From Onchidella celtica (taxonomy: Eukaryota; Mollusca; Gastropoda; Systellommatophora; Onchidiidae), in NCBI GenBank assembly GCA_963931925.1, contig OZ007571.1, forward strand, positions 11,638,160 through 11,702,159: DNA of 64,000 nucleotides, written 5' to 3'. Within the stretch, counting starts at the first letter, position 1, and every line of letters begins with the position of its first letter. Made by a program: the position numbers and the translations under genes. Shown here piece by piece: positions 20,501-32,331 of this stretch. A model generated the notes under the pieces. It was not told the origin of the DNA. It was given only the letters and a program-made list of their open reading frames with translations, and made no database searches.

Positions 20501-23500
20501 AAGTTTGCTGCATGTATGCACTTATGCTTGTTCATATTAAGCAAGAATCTATCGGGGATGCGAGCTTTCCAATTGCCATCAGTTTTCTGTTATTTTGGGT
20601 TTAATATTAGAAAGCACCTTTTTTCCAGTGCATGCTGATCTGGTTCACTGCAGACGATGTTATGAAACAGTTATTACATGAATGAGTAGTTTCTGTATGA
20701 GACTATCCTATTTTTTTGCTGTAGGGCCACTGGCAGCCTGATTTATGTTGGCAATTTATAAAGAGTAGAAGATTGAGTGGTGTGGGATATCTAGCAGTTC
20801 AAACAATGTGTCTGTCCTTGCATCTGAACTTGTGAACAATGAGTATGAATTATTTGAGCTCCCGCACTGTTACAGGTTTCAGTCATTCATTGAATTGTGC
20901 TGATTTACATACTGTGTTTGCTCAAGAGGTAGAATTTCAAATTCTCATACAAATGAAGATACCGACTACATATGTGAGGTTTCATTGGGTATGGTGAGGG
21001 TTGCCCAGTGCAGTTTCTGTCCTGGTGGGAATATGTTCTAAAGAGAGAAAATTTAAATAAAGCATGTCAAGACATCATATCTCTTTTATAATCATCAGTG
21101 GATGTTTTCTTCTGGTGATCATTGATTGTTTGAACAGTGAAGTTCAAATATCAGCAGCTTTATCTGATAACTGTGTGATTTTGCTCAGTATTGAATGTTT
21201 ACTGGCATGTGGGGAAGTACAAGGCTGGGCATGTGGTCCCTGCTGTGTGTTGACCTGTTAGTATCTGTGGCCATCTCTGTAGGGGGTTCAGGCTCAACAC
21301 CTGCTCCTTGGCTATTATTAGTCAGTGTTAGTTATCTCAGTCATGAATGTTTATCTCCGTAGGTGACAGTGGAATGGGGAAGATAAAGGATTATGAAACT
21401 ATGAGTCAATGACATGTTAAATAAGACTGAATGCTGTTTCAGTTTGGTGACTAACTTTAACATTTGTATTCGGAACCATTTGTATTAAGAAAGCACACGC
21501 ACGCACGCCGGCGCACACAGACACACACACACACCACATAGTAATCCCATTATCAGAGATTCTATTCCATTCTGCAGCCATTCATCCTTTCTATCTGTTC
21601 TTGATTGATTCTTTCGTATAGTCTCATTTTACGGTAGCTTTCAATATAATATCGATTAACTTCAGACAGAATATGGGCCCTGTATTCTATCACTCCCATT
21701 CGTTTCTTGGATTGGTCAGTCCTTTTTTTCTTTTCTTGTTTTGATTTCAGTTTTCCTTCCATTCATGATCAGGCTGTGTCCATGATTCTTGTTTTTTTTT
21801 CGCAAATTTAAAGTTGATTGTTGTAAATATGAAACTTGGAGTTTTATTATATTTGGCATGTGTTCAGTTTTTTAGTTTCTGTCATGTTTAAAACTTTTTG
21901 TATTGCCTGCAGGATGAGAATCCAGATTTGTTCTATGCTGTACCCTGGTCCCATGGCACCTTGGGATTCTTGGTATCGGCTGAGATCAAGATCATTCCAG
22001 CCAAGAAATATGTTAAAATGGAATATCGCCCTCTGCACAGTCAAGAAGATTTAGTCAAACTTTTCTCAGACAGTCGGACATTTGAAGATAATATGTTTGT
22101 GGAGGCCCTGGTCTATTCCAGCTCACAGTCTGTGTTCATGGCAGGCAATTTAACAGATGAACCTGAAGTTGATAAGGTAAGCATGCGACAAATTCTCTGG
22201 ATATATTTGCCCTTTTTTTTTTTTTTTAAATCCCAATTTGTCATGTGTAAAAGTGTATCATTTCCACCAAACTTCACCTCTGAAGTTGTTTTTGTTTCAT
22301 ACTTTTAAGCAGACTGCAATGATTTCAAAACCAAGCCGCTAGAATTGTCCTAAAGAAGGAAAAGAGTAAACATACATGTAGCCACCTGACAAAACGAGGC
22401 ACTTTGTGTGGTTTGCTGGTATGGAGATATTGGTATCACCAAATAGGTTATTAAAAGTCCTTTCAGTTCGTAAAAACAAAATTTGCTGTAATTTAATTTA
22501 GCAGAGCAGATATGGCCTCTCAGGAAATGACACAACCACTGTTAAGAGAAAAACCCTTTTAAAGTTCCAGCTTTTAATCAAAATTATTGATGATGACGCG
22601 ATTCAGTTTGGAGGCATTTAGCCTTCTCAAACAGGATTAAACTTTTCAAAAATACTGAAAACGCAAAATCAATAAACTTGATGTTATGATGTCTTTTAGC
22701 AATTTTCTCGAATCTGGTAGTGCAAAAATGTGCCTCATTTTGTCAGGCCGCTACACATACTACCTTTATGCTTATTAAACTGCACTGGCTACCAGTTGAG
22801 TTACGAATCCAGTACAAAATAGCATTACTGCTACAGCTCACCACCTTACCTTTCCATTTTGACAGAGCCCTATTCGCCATGTCATTCTTTAAGATCAAGC
22901 GATCAGGGCCTGCTTAAGATTTTTTCACTGCAAACCAAAGAAACTAGGAGGCAGAATGAACTGGCTGCCAAAATCATTACGAGAGGCTTCTACCGAGTCA
23001 AAATTCAAAACCAGTATAAAACCACACCTCTTTCAAGAACACTTTAAGTTGTGAAGTCTCGTTGCCAATCCATTTATTTCCTCAATCATTTTATTTTTGC
23101 TGTTTTATTGTTTAATTTCTGCCTTATGTGCCTATATTATGTGTGTTTGTGTGTGTGTATGCATGTATGTCTAGCATAAGAGTGTATGCAATAGATTCTG
23201 CATGAAAGAGTGAGAGCGGGTGAGACTTTGCAAATAGAGAGAACAAGACTTTGTAAGCACCTAGAGCAAATTTTTGGAGTGGGTACTATATAAAAATGAT
23301 CTTCATTATGATTATTATGTCTGTCTGTGGGGAGAATGAGGACAAATGCACTCCTTAACAGGAAAAAAAATAAAGAGCAAGCATCAGTTTTACTGGCTTT
23401 GTCCCCTATAGTTATGTGAGGGAGATCATGTGCCTATTGATCTATTGTTTCGGGTTTTCACGTGAACTATTTCGGTAACATCAAGTGTTTACCTACTCAC

Positions 23501-26500
23501 TGATATTGCCAGCTAGAGACATTATTGTTACCATCATTGGTGATGGTTAAAGACTTTTGTCTTTGTAGAATTGTTGCTCTGGACATTTGCACATGGCTTT
23601 CCTTGTTTGAGAGTTTGTTGTTTTTCTGGTTTCTTGTTTTCTTTATTTCTCAAGCAGCCCTCTTTGTCCTCTTTTCTTTTTTCTGCCCTCAGATAAGCTG
23701 TTTGTTAGTCCTCTCATCTGAACTAACTTGTTGAAGATTACCATGACTTGAACATTTTACATTATCACGTTGAATGGTCTCCACAAATATCTTTACACTC
23801 AACCTTTGGTTTCAAAGTCTCACTGCTGCAGATTAAAATTTAGAAGTGCTTGAGCACTTAACTCATGTTTTCTTGGTAAGTGATTATTAGCTCTTTTATC
23901 ATAAGAAAAACACTAGTTGATTGAAAGATAACCCAGCTTGATAAACCTGTGGAAAAAACTTCACAACCCTATCATAGTACAGTATATCAATAATCAAGTA
24001 AGGAGACACGAATTACTGCTACATGCTGAGATAAATTGTCAAAGGAGAACTAAAACTGGATGGGATTTTAAGAAGGAAGAATCAGAACCTCTTTTTCTCC
24101 TGTTTTTTTTTCCCCTTAGGCATTGTCCGTCCGCTGCAGATTGTAGCCCTTTGACATTGACTTTGTCTGATGTCTTCCTCATTCATGTTGTTCCCCATCT
24201 CTTTTTAATATGATCCTGCCATCTTCTACCTGGTCATCCTCATGTTGTTTTTTGTGTCCATGGTTGCCATTCAGTGCAGCATTTTGTCCATCTATTGTCA
24301 TTCATCCTTCCCACATGTCCAGCCAATTCAACTTTTTTGTACAAATGCAAATTACACAGATTACATTAGAGATTTCATTTCAGTTCATTTGGAGTGTGCA
24401 TGAGTCTGGGTTGTTCAAATGTTTTCTTCTGTAAAAAAAAAAAAAAACTGTTTCCTTTGTGTTTAGATCAACCCAATTGGAAACTTCTGGAAACCCTGGT
24501 TCTACAAGCATGTTGAGAGCTTTCTGGAGACTGGACCCAGTGTGGAGTATATTCCTCTCCGCCATTACTACCATAGACATACACGTAGCATTTTCTGGAT
24601 GCTAGGGGTGGGTACTGTTCTAGCCAGTAATGGCAAGAGTAATAGTTCTAGTTTGTGTAGCATTGAAGTAATTTGTAAAGTGACAGATTGTAATATAAAC
24701 ATATACTCTCATGATCAGCTGATGATCTTGGTGATAATGTTGTTACACTGATTGATACTCTTTCATCATTGTGATGACAAACATGTTAAAGGGCTGAGAC
24801 GTGGACTTTTTTAATTCTTTTTTTTTTTTTTTTTTTTTGGTAGTCTTCAAGAAATTCACCACAGCCCTTTTGATAACTGCTCTGATGACATTGCTACTAT
24901 CTGATTGATAATTTGGCCTATGGACTTGAAGAGAATCAAATGAAACATAGACACAGTTCATCAGTATTTGTTAATGATTCCCTGCTGCATTTATGATCAA
25001 ATATCATGTACTTTTGAAGACCACAGGAAAAAAGTACCCATGGTCATGAAAAGTGATTTGTGGTTTGTCCCCCTTATAAAATTTTGTACAAGTTTTGCCT
25101 CATCAACGTTGTCTTGGTGAAACCAAACTTTAGAAAAAGTGCTGCAATACAAAATGCCAGGAAATTATACTTTGAGTTGCCAGAGGGAAATAATGGATTT
25201 TCAAACATAAAAACTGATTTTGTCAGTTTCCCATTTTTGAGACTTTGGTCCATGCCCTGCTCTAAGTGACTTGCAGAGCAACTATCTATCCACCTCACCA
25301 GATGTCAGGATTAGCCTTCAGGCAGACGAAACAGAAATGCTGAAAACCTGCATATGTTTTGGGCATATCAAAAAAGTGAAGGGCCTGAAGTTCAGAGAGC
25401 CACTGGATTTTGCTTGTTTTTTTCCTGTGTCTTCATTTGTCAAACTCTTCTTCACTGAGTCTGTACATCACTTCCATTCATGTAGCCAGCATGTATTGAA
25501 ACTGACAAATATACAACTTTTTCTTTTTGCCGCATTTTGACATATATTGGAAATGGCAGGTCATTCAATATTTCTTGTGATTATTTCTATTCAGGACATC
25601 ATTCCCTTTGGCAACAACCCTGTCTTCAGAATGTTGTGTGGTTGGATGGTTCCACCCAAGGTCTCCCTGCTGAAGTTGACTCAGGGTGAAACTATCAAGA
25701 AGATGTATGAGAAGTATCAGATCATTCAGGACATGCTGGTGCCCATGAAAGATCTAGGGCGGAGCTTGGATGTCTTTGATCAAGAACTGCAGGTGCAGTA
25801 GTGTTCAATGTATTATTGGATAACCTGGGCATGGACTGGACTTAGCCACATTAACAAATTTCAGTGCAGAAATTTGATTTAGAAACAGGTTTTCCGGGTA
25901 CAGATCTAGTCATTCAGTTTTAGCAGAATACTTTAGTTAGTTTCCTTACGGAAATGGTCTTCTAAAGATGTAGAAAGTTAGTTGTTGGCACCCCAGCATT
26001 CATTTCTTCTCTCCACCCCCCCCCCCACCCCCACGCACACACATTTTTTATATGTTTTGGTTTTTTAAATTTGACAGTGGAATTTTATATTGTAGTTTTG
26101 TATCAGTTGTATTTATTTGCTGTTTGTTTGCCATCAGCCCCTCTTGAATGTATCTCTATTAGGGATGCTATTTTTTTTATATCACCAGTGCTGTGGAACA
26201 CAAATTGTCAAGCCTCAGTGTAATCTTTGCCTCTTGTATCTGATAGGACATCTGTATGAGGAAATAAAACTTGTGTGGGACACTAAAAGTTTAAGTGTCA
26301 TTTTTTAATGTTACTATCATTGTACTGTTACACATTGTGGTAGCAATTGTCATAGGAGATGTAACACTGACTGGAGGAAACAGATTCCATGCCAGTGCAC
26401 AGGCAGAAATTTAGAAAATCTTCTGCGTGTGTGCAAATTTCATGTACTGTTCTGTAATCAGATGACAACATTAATCCATGACTTGATGTGTCTTTGTTTC

Positions 26501-27614
26501 CCCCCTTCAGCTCTATCCACTATGGATCTGCCCATTCAAGCTGTACAGCTTGCCTGGATTAGTCCACCCTAAGGGTGACCAGGACGAGATGTATGTAGAC
26601 ATTGGTGCTTATGGCAGCCCAAAGACTCAGGAATTCTCCACTATCCCATCTACCAGGAAGATTGAAGATTTTGTCACTGACGTTCATGGGTAAGTATATC
26701 GTAATGTTTTATGAATGGATTGTGTTTGAATCATATTTGTACACCATTTCAATGGTCTCTGGGAGCATTCTAGGAAGGGCAGCTCTATTGGAGGAAGAAA
26801 TATAAACTGGTTAATGAACTGAGATTGGTGGTTCAATCACAGTGTGCTTTTCCTTCTTCTATTGTGGTCTGTGGTAAGATATTTTCACAAAGGGCATGCA
26901 GTGAGGTAACCTTCTTTTCCATCCCATCAAAACAAAAAAAAATTACAAAATTTCAGAGCTGTGCCTGAAACCATCCAGGGTCGTGGTTTACAGAGCCAGC
27001 TTGTCCGCCCATGCAGTCGAGTGCTCTTGTCTCTCTTCCTTGATCCTACATAAATGGCATAATTTACCCAGACTTTTTAATCATTTATTCTGTTGTTAGT
27101 GTTAATGATACAGTGGATATTTTTATTTTAGTCCAGTTCTATATCCATGCCTCCATATGATGACACAGGTGTACTGTGGTTCTGCTTTGCCCCAGACAAA
27201 AGTATTTGGAGAGGCATATAGATGTTGAGGGGGAGGGGGTTGGGGATATGTATCCAGTAAAATTTACCAACAGTAAGTCCTCTGGGTTGTAGTACGGGAA
27301 GAGGAACAGCCACGGCCTACAAGAACAAACAATAATAATGATAAAAGAGTAAAACAAATGTTTTTTCTGATATCAGTAACAGCTCCAGAACAGATAGAGG
27401 AAACAGGAAGGGAAAGAGAATGAAATGAGATCCTCTAATGCTTGCTGCTTCTCTGTGCAGTTTTCAGATGCTGTATGCAGATTCTTACCTGAGTCGGGAT
27501 CAATTTCGGTCCATGTTTGACCACAGCCTGTACGACAAGATGAGAAAACAACTGGAGTGTGAGGCAGCTTTTCCAGAGATCTACGACAAGGTCAACCGTA
27601 AAGCCAGGACATAA
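14304..27614 (+). CDS. DHCR24: DHCR24, delta(24)-sterol reductase (complete, 9 coding exons)
   Basis: Exons 14304-14546, 17390-17545, 17889-17994, 19073-19191, 21913-22176, 24467-24607, 25595-25792, 26511-26689 and 27461-27614 give 1,560 nt, i.e. 519 residues plus stop; human DHCR24 has 516. All borders are GT/AG and phases are consistent. The protein has a hydrophobic N-terminal anchor (about residues 5-50), an FAD-binding PCMH-type domain (about 60-235, with [11 protein letters not shown] and [15 protein letters not shown]), and the family-typical C-terminal half ([64 protein letters not shown]). The enzyme sits in the ER membrane and uses FAD and NADPH to reduce the C24 double bond of desmosterol and related sterols. 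In invertebrates that eat algae it may also serve in dealkylating plant sterols (inference). No break was seen. Confidence 0.97.
14590..14780. repeat. Palindromic AGATCTAG-rich tract
   Basis: Runs of CTAGATCTAG and TCTAGA begin just after exon 1 of DHCR24 and are densest at 14595-14660. The same words recur at about 10877-10897, 11905, 12436-12476, 12868-12885 and 14263-14288. They are rare elsewhere in the window (single cases near 25750, 25905 and 42340). Confidence 0.7.
15053..15290. mobile_element. MITE with perfect 8 bp target duplication (DHCR24 intron 1)
   Basis: A 238 bp element flanked by TTTATGTC at 15045-15052 and 15291-15298. Terminal inverted repeats of about 26 bp read GGAAGGTCTTCCGCCCGTCC and GGGAGGTCTTCCACCCGTCC, both continuing GCGCCA. 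An 8 bp duplication is typical of hAT or P-type transposases; the superfamily cannot be fixed from this copy. The interior is shared with 12010-12293. Confidence 0.85.
15864..16222. mobile_element. MITE with AACTCATTTCTCCCC inverted ends
   Basis: About 359 bp with matching 15 bp ends, AACTCATTTCTCCCC on the left and its complement on the right (16208-16222). TA lies at or next to both borders, suggesting a Tc1/mariner-type insertion. The left half holds two copies of a GCGAAC(A/G)GGGAATCC word. Confidence 0.65.
16223..17389 (+). other. DHCR24 intron 1, distal part
   Basis: An AT-rich intron. No repeat family, exon or RNA gene was recognised. Confidence 0.5.
17390..17545 (+). CDS. DHCR24: DHCR24 exon 2 (start of FAD domain)
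   Basis: Residues 82-133, including [12 protein letters not shown] and [13 protein letters not shown]. Acceptor TTGTAG, donor CAG/GTTTGT. The human counterparts are TGRPGW and [13 protein letters not shown]. Confidence 0.95.
17889..17994 (+). CDS. DHCR24: DHCR24 exon 3 (FAD domain core)
   Basis: Residues 134-168 plus one base: [17 protein letters not shown] and [16 protein letters not shown]. It ends in phase 1 at GTAG/GTGGGT, and the split Gly codon is completed by exon 4. Confidence 0.95.
18353..18761 (-). mobile_element. TIR element with CRE motif and THAP-like fragment (DHCR24 intron 3)
   Basis: A 409 bp element between TA dinucleotides with ends GGCCCATTGCGAAT. Near one end is the palindrome TGACGTCA (CRE/ATF site). 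On the minus strand it holds a short open stretch beginning [15 protein letters not shown] and reaching LVRFPTI, which recalls the start of a THAP zinc finger (C-x4-C, then FP). A diverged copy lies at about 40110-40455 in the opposite orientation. The THAP reading is tentative. Confidence 0.7.
19073..19191 (+). CDS. DHCR24: DHCR24 exon 4 (FAD domain)
   Basis: Residues 169-208: [20 protein letters not shown], then the segment ending DGSVVKCSK. Acceptor CCACAG, donor AAG/GTGAGA. The GGLIMG.G.E..SH stretch is a family signature. Confidence 0.95.
19192..21912 (+). other. DHCR24 intron 4
   Basis: A 2.7 kb intron. Apart from a (CA)n tract near 21495-21535 and short T runs, no repeat family or exon was recognised. 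Confidence 0.6.
21913..22176 (+). CDS. DHCR24: DHCR24 exon 5
   Basis: Residues 209-296: [20 protein letters not shown] and [17 protein letters not shown] close the FAD-binding domain. The second half ([11 protein letters not shown] onward) is less conserved, as in other animals. Donor AAG/GTAAGC. Confidence 0.95.
22313..23316 (+). mobile_element. LINE 3'-end remnant, split by a MITE (DHCR24 intron 5)
   Basis: Before the MITE the sequence reads like RIVLKKEKS; after it, [18 protein letters not shown] followed by decayed KTTPLSRTL. These are the C-terminal motifs of Jockey/CR1-type non-LTR retrotransposons. The end has the common GCACCTAGAGCAAATTTTTG...TATATAAA tail followed by AT-rich triplets. 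It has several frame changes and is an old fossil. Confidence 0.7.
22378..22754. mobile_element. MITE nested in the LINE remnant
   Basis: Inverted ends of about 27 bp, GTAGCCACCTGACAAAACG and GTAGCGGCCTGACAAAATG, both continuing AGGCAC. Short ACATAC words flank both sides, consistent with a target duplication. It separates two parts of one LINE coding region, so it is younger than the LINE. Confidence 0.7.
23317..24466 (+). other. DHCR24 intron 5, distal part
   Basis: AT-rich, T-rich intron sequence. No exon or repeat family was recognised. An A-run lies shortly before exon 6. Confidence 0.5.
24467..24607 (+). CDS. DHCR24: DHCR24 exon 6
   Basis: Residues 297-343: [17 protein letters not shown] and [18 protein letters not shown]. 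The acceptor is TTTAG after an unusual run of A and mixed pyrimidines. Donor GGG/GTGGGT. Confidence 0.94.
25595..25792 (+). CDS. DHCR24: DHCR24 exon 7
   Basis: Residues 344-409: [19 protein letters not shown], then [20 protein letters not shown] and [16 protein letters not shown]. Acceptor ATTCAG, donor CAG/GTGCAG. Confidence 0.95.
26511..26689 (+). CDS. DHCR24: DHCR24 exon 8
   Basis: Residues 410-468 plus two bases: [20 protein letters not shown] and [13 protein letters not shown]. Acceptor CTTCAG; donor CATGG/GTAAGT in phase 2. Confidence 0.95.
27461..27614 (+). CDS. DHCR24: DHCR24 exon 9 and stop
   Basis: Residues 469-519: [20 protein letters not shown], then [16 protein letters not shown] and TAA at 27612-27614. 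The human protein ends with a similar AFPEVYDKICKAARH. Confidence 0.95.
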
Positions 27615-29046
27615 GGAGCAGGCTCGTTGAATCACAGACTAAGGTTCATTTATATCAGAAAGTAAATGTTGTGCCAGACGTCACCAATTGGCCTGTCTGA
27701 TTATGAGATCAAGAACAAATGCAAGAAGTAAAGCTGGAGTAAAATTTTATGTTTTGAAAAAAGTAGAAATATCATAGGTAAGGTCTGAAGCATGGTTTCA
27801 AAACTGTAGAGAAATGGACATCGGATATCATTTTTGTCTGTGATACAAGAACATACAATGGTTTAGACGACAGATTTTCAATATGCCTGCTGTTAAAACT
27901 AAATTCGAAAAGTGTCAGAGCAAAATAAGTTCTCATGGTATCAGCTGTCAGATGATAAAACGTGAGATTTTTAACTTGATGTTATATAAAAGATTGGCTA
28001 TGTTGTGTTGTATGAATAATCAGTGGAAGATTAAAGAACTGATAAAAAAACAAAGTTGCTCTGTTCCCGCAGCTTGATTCCCTTCACTGTTAAGTTACAT
28101 AAAGTGCTGTTTACAAGACAAATCTACGCAAGAAGATAGTCAGATTTTGATGTTATAAATTTGATTTATCTCATTCTCAGTGCCAGGAAAACTTGATCAT
28201 TACTGATTTATGCTAGACTTGCTTAGACCATAATTATTAGTCAAAGTATTGCCAGTACAGTTGGGTTTTTTTTGTCTACTACTTAGTAGTTTGTTATTCA
28301 TTTTTTATTTGCTTATCTTCCTACTTATTCTGTTTATTTGTGTGTATTGTTTCCTCAAAGTAGAATGTATTTATTATATTAATTTTAGTTTTATAATTCA
28401 TTCCCTGCATATGTTTCTGTTAGGGGAATGAAATACAGGACTGAATTGCCGGTCCAGTGATTTATTAGCGTGTCTACTTGTATTTGTATAACTGGATGTG
28501 TTTACTCCAATGAAATCAGTTCTGATGCCATAAATCTGAAACTGATTTCAGTGCATTCAGTTCAGATAGACATATCTCTGAGTAAACATCCCATCAATGT
28601 GACATGTGAGTGTAGAACATCGGTTTGATGAGTTGAGGAAAAACGTTTCAAAATTGCCTGACAAAAATGTGTTTATGTGAGAGGATTTATATGGTGCAAT
28701 TTTGACAAGAAAAGAGGTAGGGGAAACACACCAAGTGTTTGTTCACTCTCTTCTCTAACTTAATATCATGTCCAGATTTAAGGTTTTTGAACATAGTAAT
28801 TAAAACTGGTGCTTTGTTCCTGGAAATCTTCAATTGGTCTTTGAAGTGGGTAAGACATAAAAATATTTCTGTATTACTGGTCAGTCATGCATTGTAAAAT
28901 TACATATCCCCATTCAGTATTGTGGTTTAGGGTAAATATTATACATGTCATTGGGTATTTACCACATTATTTTATGTGCATTTTTGCCTTCTGGAGAAAA
29001 TGAGGATTGGAGTTTGGTCAGTGAAAAAACACCTGGCTGTTGTTAG

Positions 29047-29142
29047 GGGGACGTAGTGTTTTTACACAGAAAGCTGTAGGTGAACAGTGAACACAACTCT
29101 GTTTTTTTCTCTATTTGGCTTTGTAGTTAGACCACGTCCCCC
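29047..29142. mobile_element. Very short MITE with GGGGGACGT ends
   Basis: A 96 bp segment between TA dinucleotides (29045-29046 and 29143-29144), with ends GGGGGACGTAGTG and GGGGGACGTGGTC. It is small enough to be a fold-back remnant. Confidence 0.55.
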
Positions 29143-30164
29143 TAGCAACCTCCAACAATACACACAACATTACATCACAAACGCATATCCTGAAAAGTTT
29201 TCAACTGATTAGAACGACACTTATAGGCTACATAATGAAATCAGGAATTAGAGAACCACTTTCATGACAAAATCTCAAAATCAGCAAAATGTCACATACA
29301 ACAATATGACAGATACCCCTCCATATAATTCTTCTGTGTGTTGCAAACATAACAATAGACTTGGCTGGAATGGAAGAAAGCTTGTACACCATAATGCGGG
29401 TCACGGTTGAAATACATAATGCGGGTAATTGCTTAGGTTTTTTAAATTACTGGTAATGCTAAAAGGGATTGGACATGTATGAAATTCATCTGCATTCCAA
29501 ATAGCCGGAGATGGTTTTGCTCAGTACATTATTTAAAGTTTACAACTCATATCTGGTGTTTCATACCTTTTGAGCTCAACATAACCCAATGTGAGAAATC
29601 TTGTTGTGAAAGTCACACAGTGTTTTTCTGTCTGTTTTTCCTGGGTAAATAAGATACAACTCAGTAGAACGCCAGCATTTCATGACATTTAATGAATAAA
29701 ATGATCTATACTTATGGATAATATGGCAGGGAATAAATGTTTTGGTACTGGATATGCCACAGAGGTCATTTTTTTTCTTGGCTAGTTAAAAGAATCAGTT
29801 GAAATGTAAATGTGCTTTTGCTCTCAATGACTTATAAATTTAACATATTTAACAATTTCACAGTTGACCAAATTCATTCTGAACCACCATCTTGTTATGA
29901 ATTTTGGCATGAAGTCAGTTGAGTTTTTATAACTTGTACTTCACATTTATCATACTTAAAAGATGAATCATGCATTTTTTGGCTTTCCTATATTATCTGG
30001 TAGGTGTTTGTTCATTTCTCACCAATGATTTTGTTAAAGAACTAAGGAATAAGCCTTTTTTATTGTAACAATTTTATTTCCTCCAGCTTATGTCTGTTCA
30101 CTATGTTGTACTCTCAGTGCATATCCATGTTATACCTTTTATTATGTTTTCCTTCCTAAACATG

Positions 30165-30530
30165 TTTTTTTCTCGGGGTATATTTAAGTTATTTTGTGTT
30201 TGAAGCAGTGTCAAGGCATATCAGTTTGAGAAGAGACCTCTTGTTCAAGTTCTAGGATGTAGAACTTTTCGAGTATTTTTCCCTGGAATGCCTTAATTTA
30301 AGACATTCAATGTATTTAGCTTTATTGTGTTTACCTCTCTATATCATGTTTTTCTTTCCAAGGGTATTTTTCAAGTTATATTTAATTGAACCAATGTCAA
30401 GGCATATCAGTTTGAGAAGAGACCTCTTGTGTAAATGACAGGATATAGAAACCGGAGTATTTTTCTCTGGAATGCCTTAATTTAAGACAAGCAACTTATA
30501 TTTAGTTTCAGTTATGTGTTTGCCCAATAT
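30165..30530. repeat. Imperfect tandem duplication, ~186 bp unit
   Basis: Two copies share GTCAAGGCATATCAGTTTGA, then GAAGAGACCTCTTGT (30210 and 30396), and CTGGAATGCCTTAATTTAAG further on. AAGAGACCTCTT is nearly palindromic. Identity outside these blocks is lower, so the duplication is old or partly constrained. Confidence 0.75.
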
Positions 30531-30904
30531 CTTACATATTTTTAGTAATTTTTATTTATACCGAAGATATTCTTATATTTTACAATTCTCATAATTCTAC
30601 ATGTGCTATTGATGCTGTACTTTTAAGCGACATAATGTTGGAATTGCCATGTATGACATCTTATTAGCCGCTTCTTCTTCAGTTTGCCATTTGATCAGCT
30701 GTGCCATGTTGAATGAGACAAACTTTACTGGATTTGGGCATGCCACACGCTGAGGTGCCAGCTGTGATGGGCCACCGATCCAACAGTGTGGATCTGGGAC
30801 TACCGCAGCAAGACAAAACTCTCATAAATATTATTTCTGTTTGTCTAGCTCAGTCCCAGAAAATGATGCACTGACTTGGGCCTGTGACCTCTCCATGATT
30901 TTAA

Positions 30905-31158
30905 CCCTGTCACCGCAACATCTTTTTCCTTACTGTATACAAAAAAAACAACAAAAAACAACTTTTAAAGTGCATGAACTTACAGGTTACATGGTTTTAG
31001 TAACACATATGGTGTACGTCATCAGCACATTCACACTATCAATGTAGGACATACAGTGCATTGGCACTTTCGATTTAAGATGTCCGGTGAACATCAATAA
31101 TGCACTGTCACCATTGATTTTAGGACATATGGTGTTTGTCCACAGTGCAGTGAAGGGG
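30905..31158. mobile_element. piggyBac-like MITE (TTAA target)
   Basis: 254 bp between TTAA at 30901-30904 and 31159-31162. Ends are CCCTGTCACCGCA and CCCCTTCACTGCA. The inside has repeated GGACATA(C/T)(A/G)GTG words. TTAA duplications and CCC-starting ends are typical of piggyBac-type elements. Confidence 0.55.
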
Positions 31159-32121
31159 TTAAGAGAGAGTGACGAGCACCTTATAGAGATGTGGATATGT
31201 CCCATGTGGTATTGTAAGTCACTAGTGACTCCCTGACGCAGTCTCTTGTCTAAACATATGTGAGATGTGACATTAACATGCAATGAAACATTAGAATTCT
31301 TGCATGGTAAATGATCTTTCTGTTTCAAGAGCTGAATCTGCAGAACATCGGGATCACATTATTACTTGTAATTGTATGATGCTTGGTAGAGTCTGATCTC
31401 TCTGGGTTAATTAGTCATGCCTGTTTATTAACTCAACTTGTCTCCCAAATTACTCAAGCTCGTCTCTAATTTTTCTACTTTTTTATGCAAATCCGTGCTA
31501 GGTTACTGTTTTGTGTGAGTGTTTAAAGCAGTTGATCAGTGTTAAAAAACTTGGGGTCATCAGTACTTTGAGAGCTCATGAGCAAATGAGATGTCAGTAA
31601 AAGTTGACCAAAAATAGCCGGTGTGCAAAGATCAAATATGACATATTTTACTGAATTATATTCATATACTATAGTATGAATCATAAGTGATGTATTCTGT
31701 GAAAGATGCTAAATGCTTTGGTCTTCTCTACTTATATGCTTTATTACAAGACTTTTTGATCGTTAAATATAAAACGATTTTTCTTGATATATTTTTTTTT
31801 GTTAAGATTTTGTTATGTCTTTGTTTTAAAATTCATTTATTTGCAAAGATTGTGTATGTCCTAGCAATATTTTTATATGTTTTGTAAAGATCTACTTTCA
31901 TATCTCTTTCCATAGTCAGCTAAAAGGAGACCACTGTCTTAAATTTTTTTCAAATTTGTTATTGTAAACATTGTGGCAAAGGGTCTCACTTACTATCCCA
32001 ACACATTTTTTGATGTTTGTTTCTCATGTGCATATTGTATAACCAGAAATATGTGAAAGTGGTGCTTTAATGCTTGCAAATTGGATTTTGAAAAATCATA
32101 ATGTTAAGTGGTGTAATGCTG

Positions 32122-32331
32122 TAGGATGTGGGCAACATTTTCAGGAAGAAGAGCCACATTTGAGATTTTCAGTAGAATTCAACTTCAGAGTGAGCTGCAA
32201 CACACATGAAAGTCAGTACACATATGACGAGTACTTGTTCTCATTTGAAGATTTTTTTTTTTTTTGCTGGCAATTAGGAAAAAAGAACCACAGACAAACA
32301 CCTGAGCTGCAGGTTGCCCACCCTTGTTGTA
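32122..32331. mobile_element. hAT-like MITE remnant
   Basis: Ends TAGGATGTGGGCAAC and CAAGGGTGGGCAAC resemble the CAGGGGTGGGCAA ends common in hAT elements. Flanks TGTAATGC and TGTAAGCC match at six of eight bases, a plausible decayed 8 bp duplication. The 129-codon open frame across it is not considered a gene. Confidence 0.45.
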
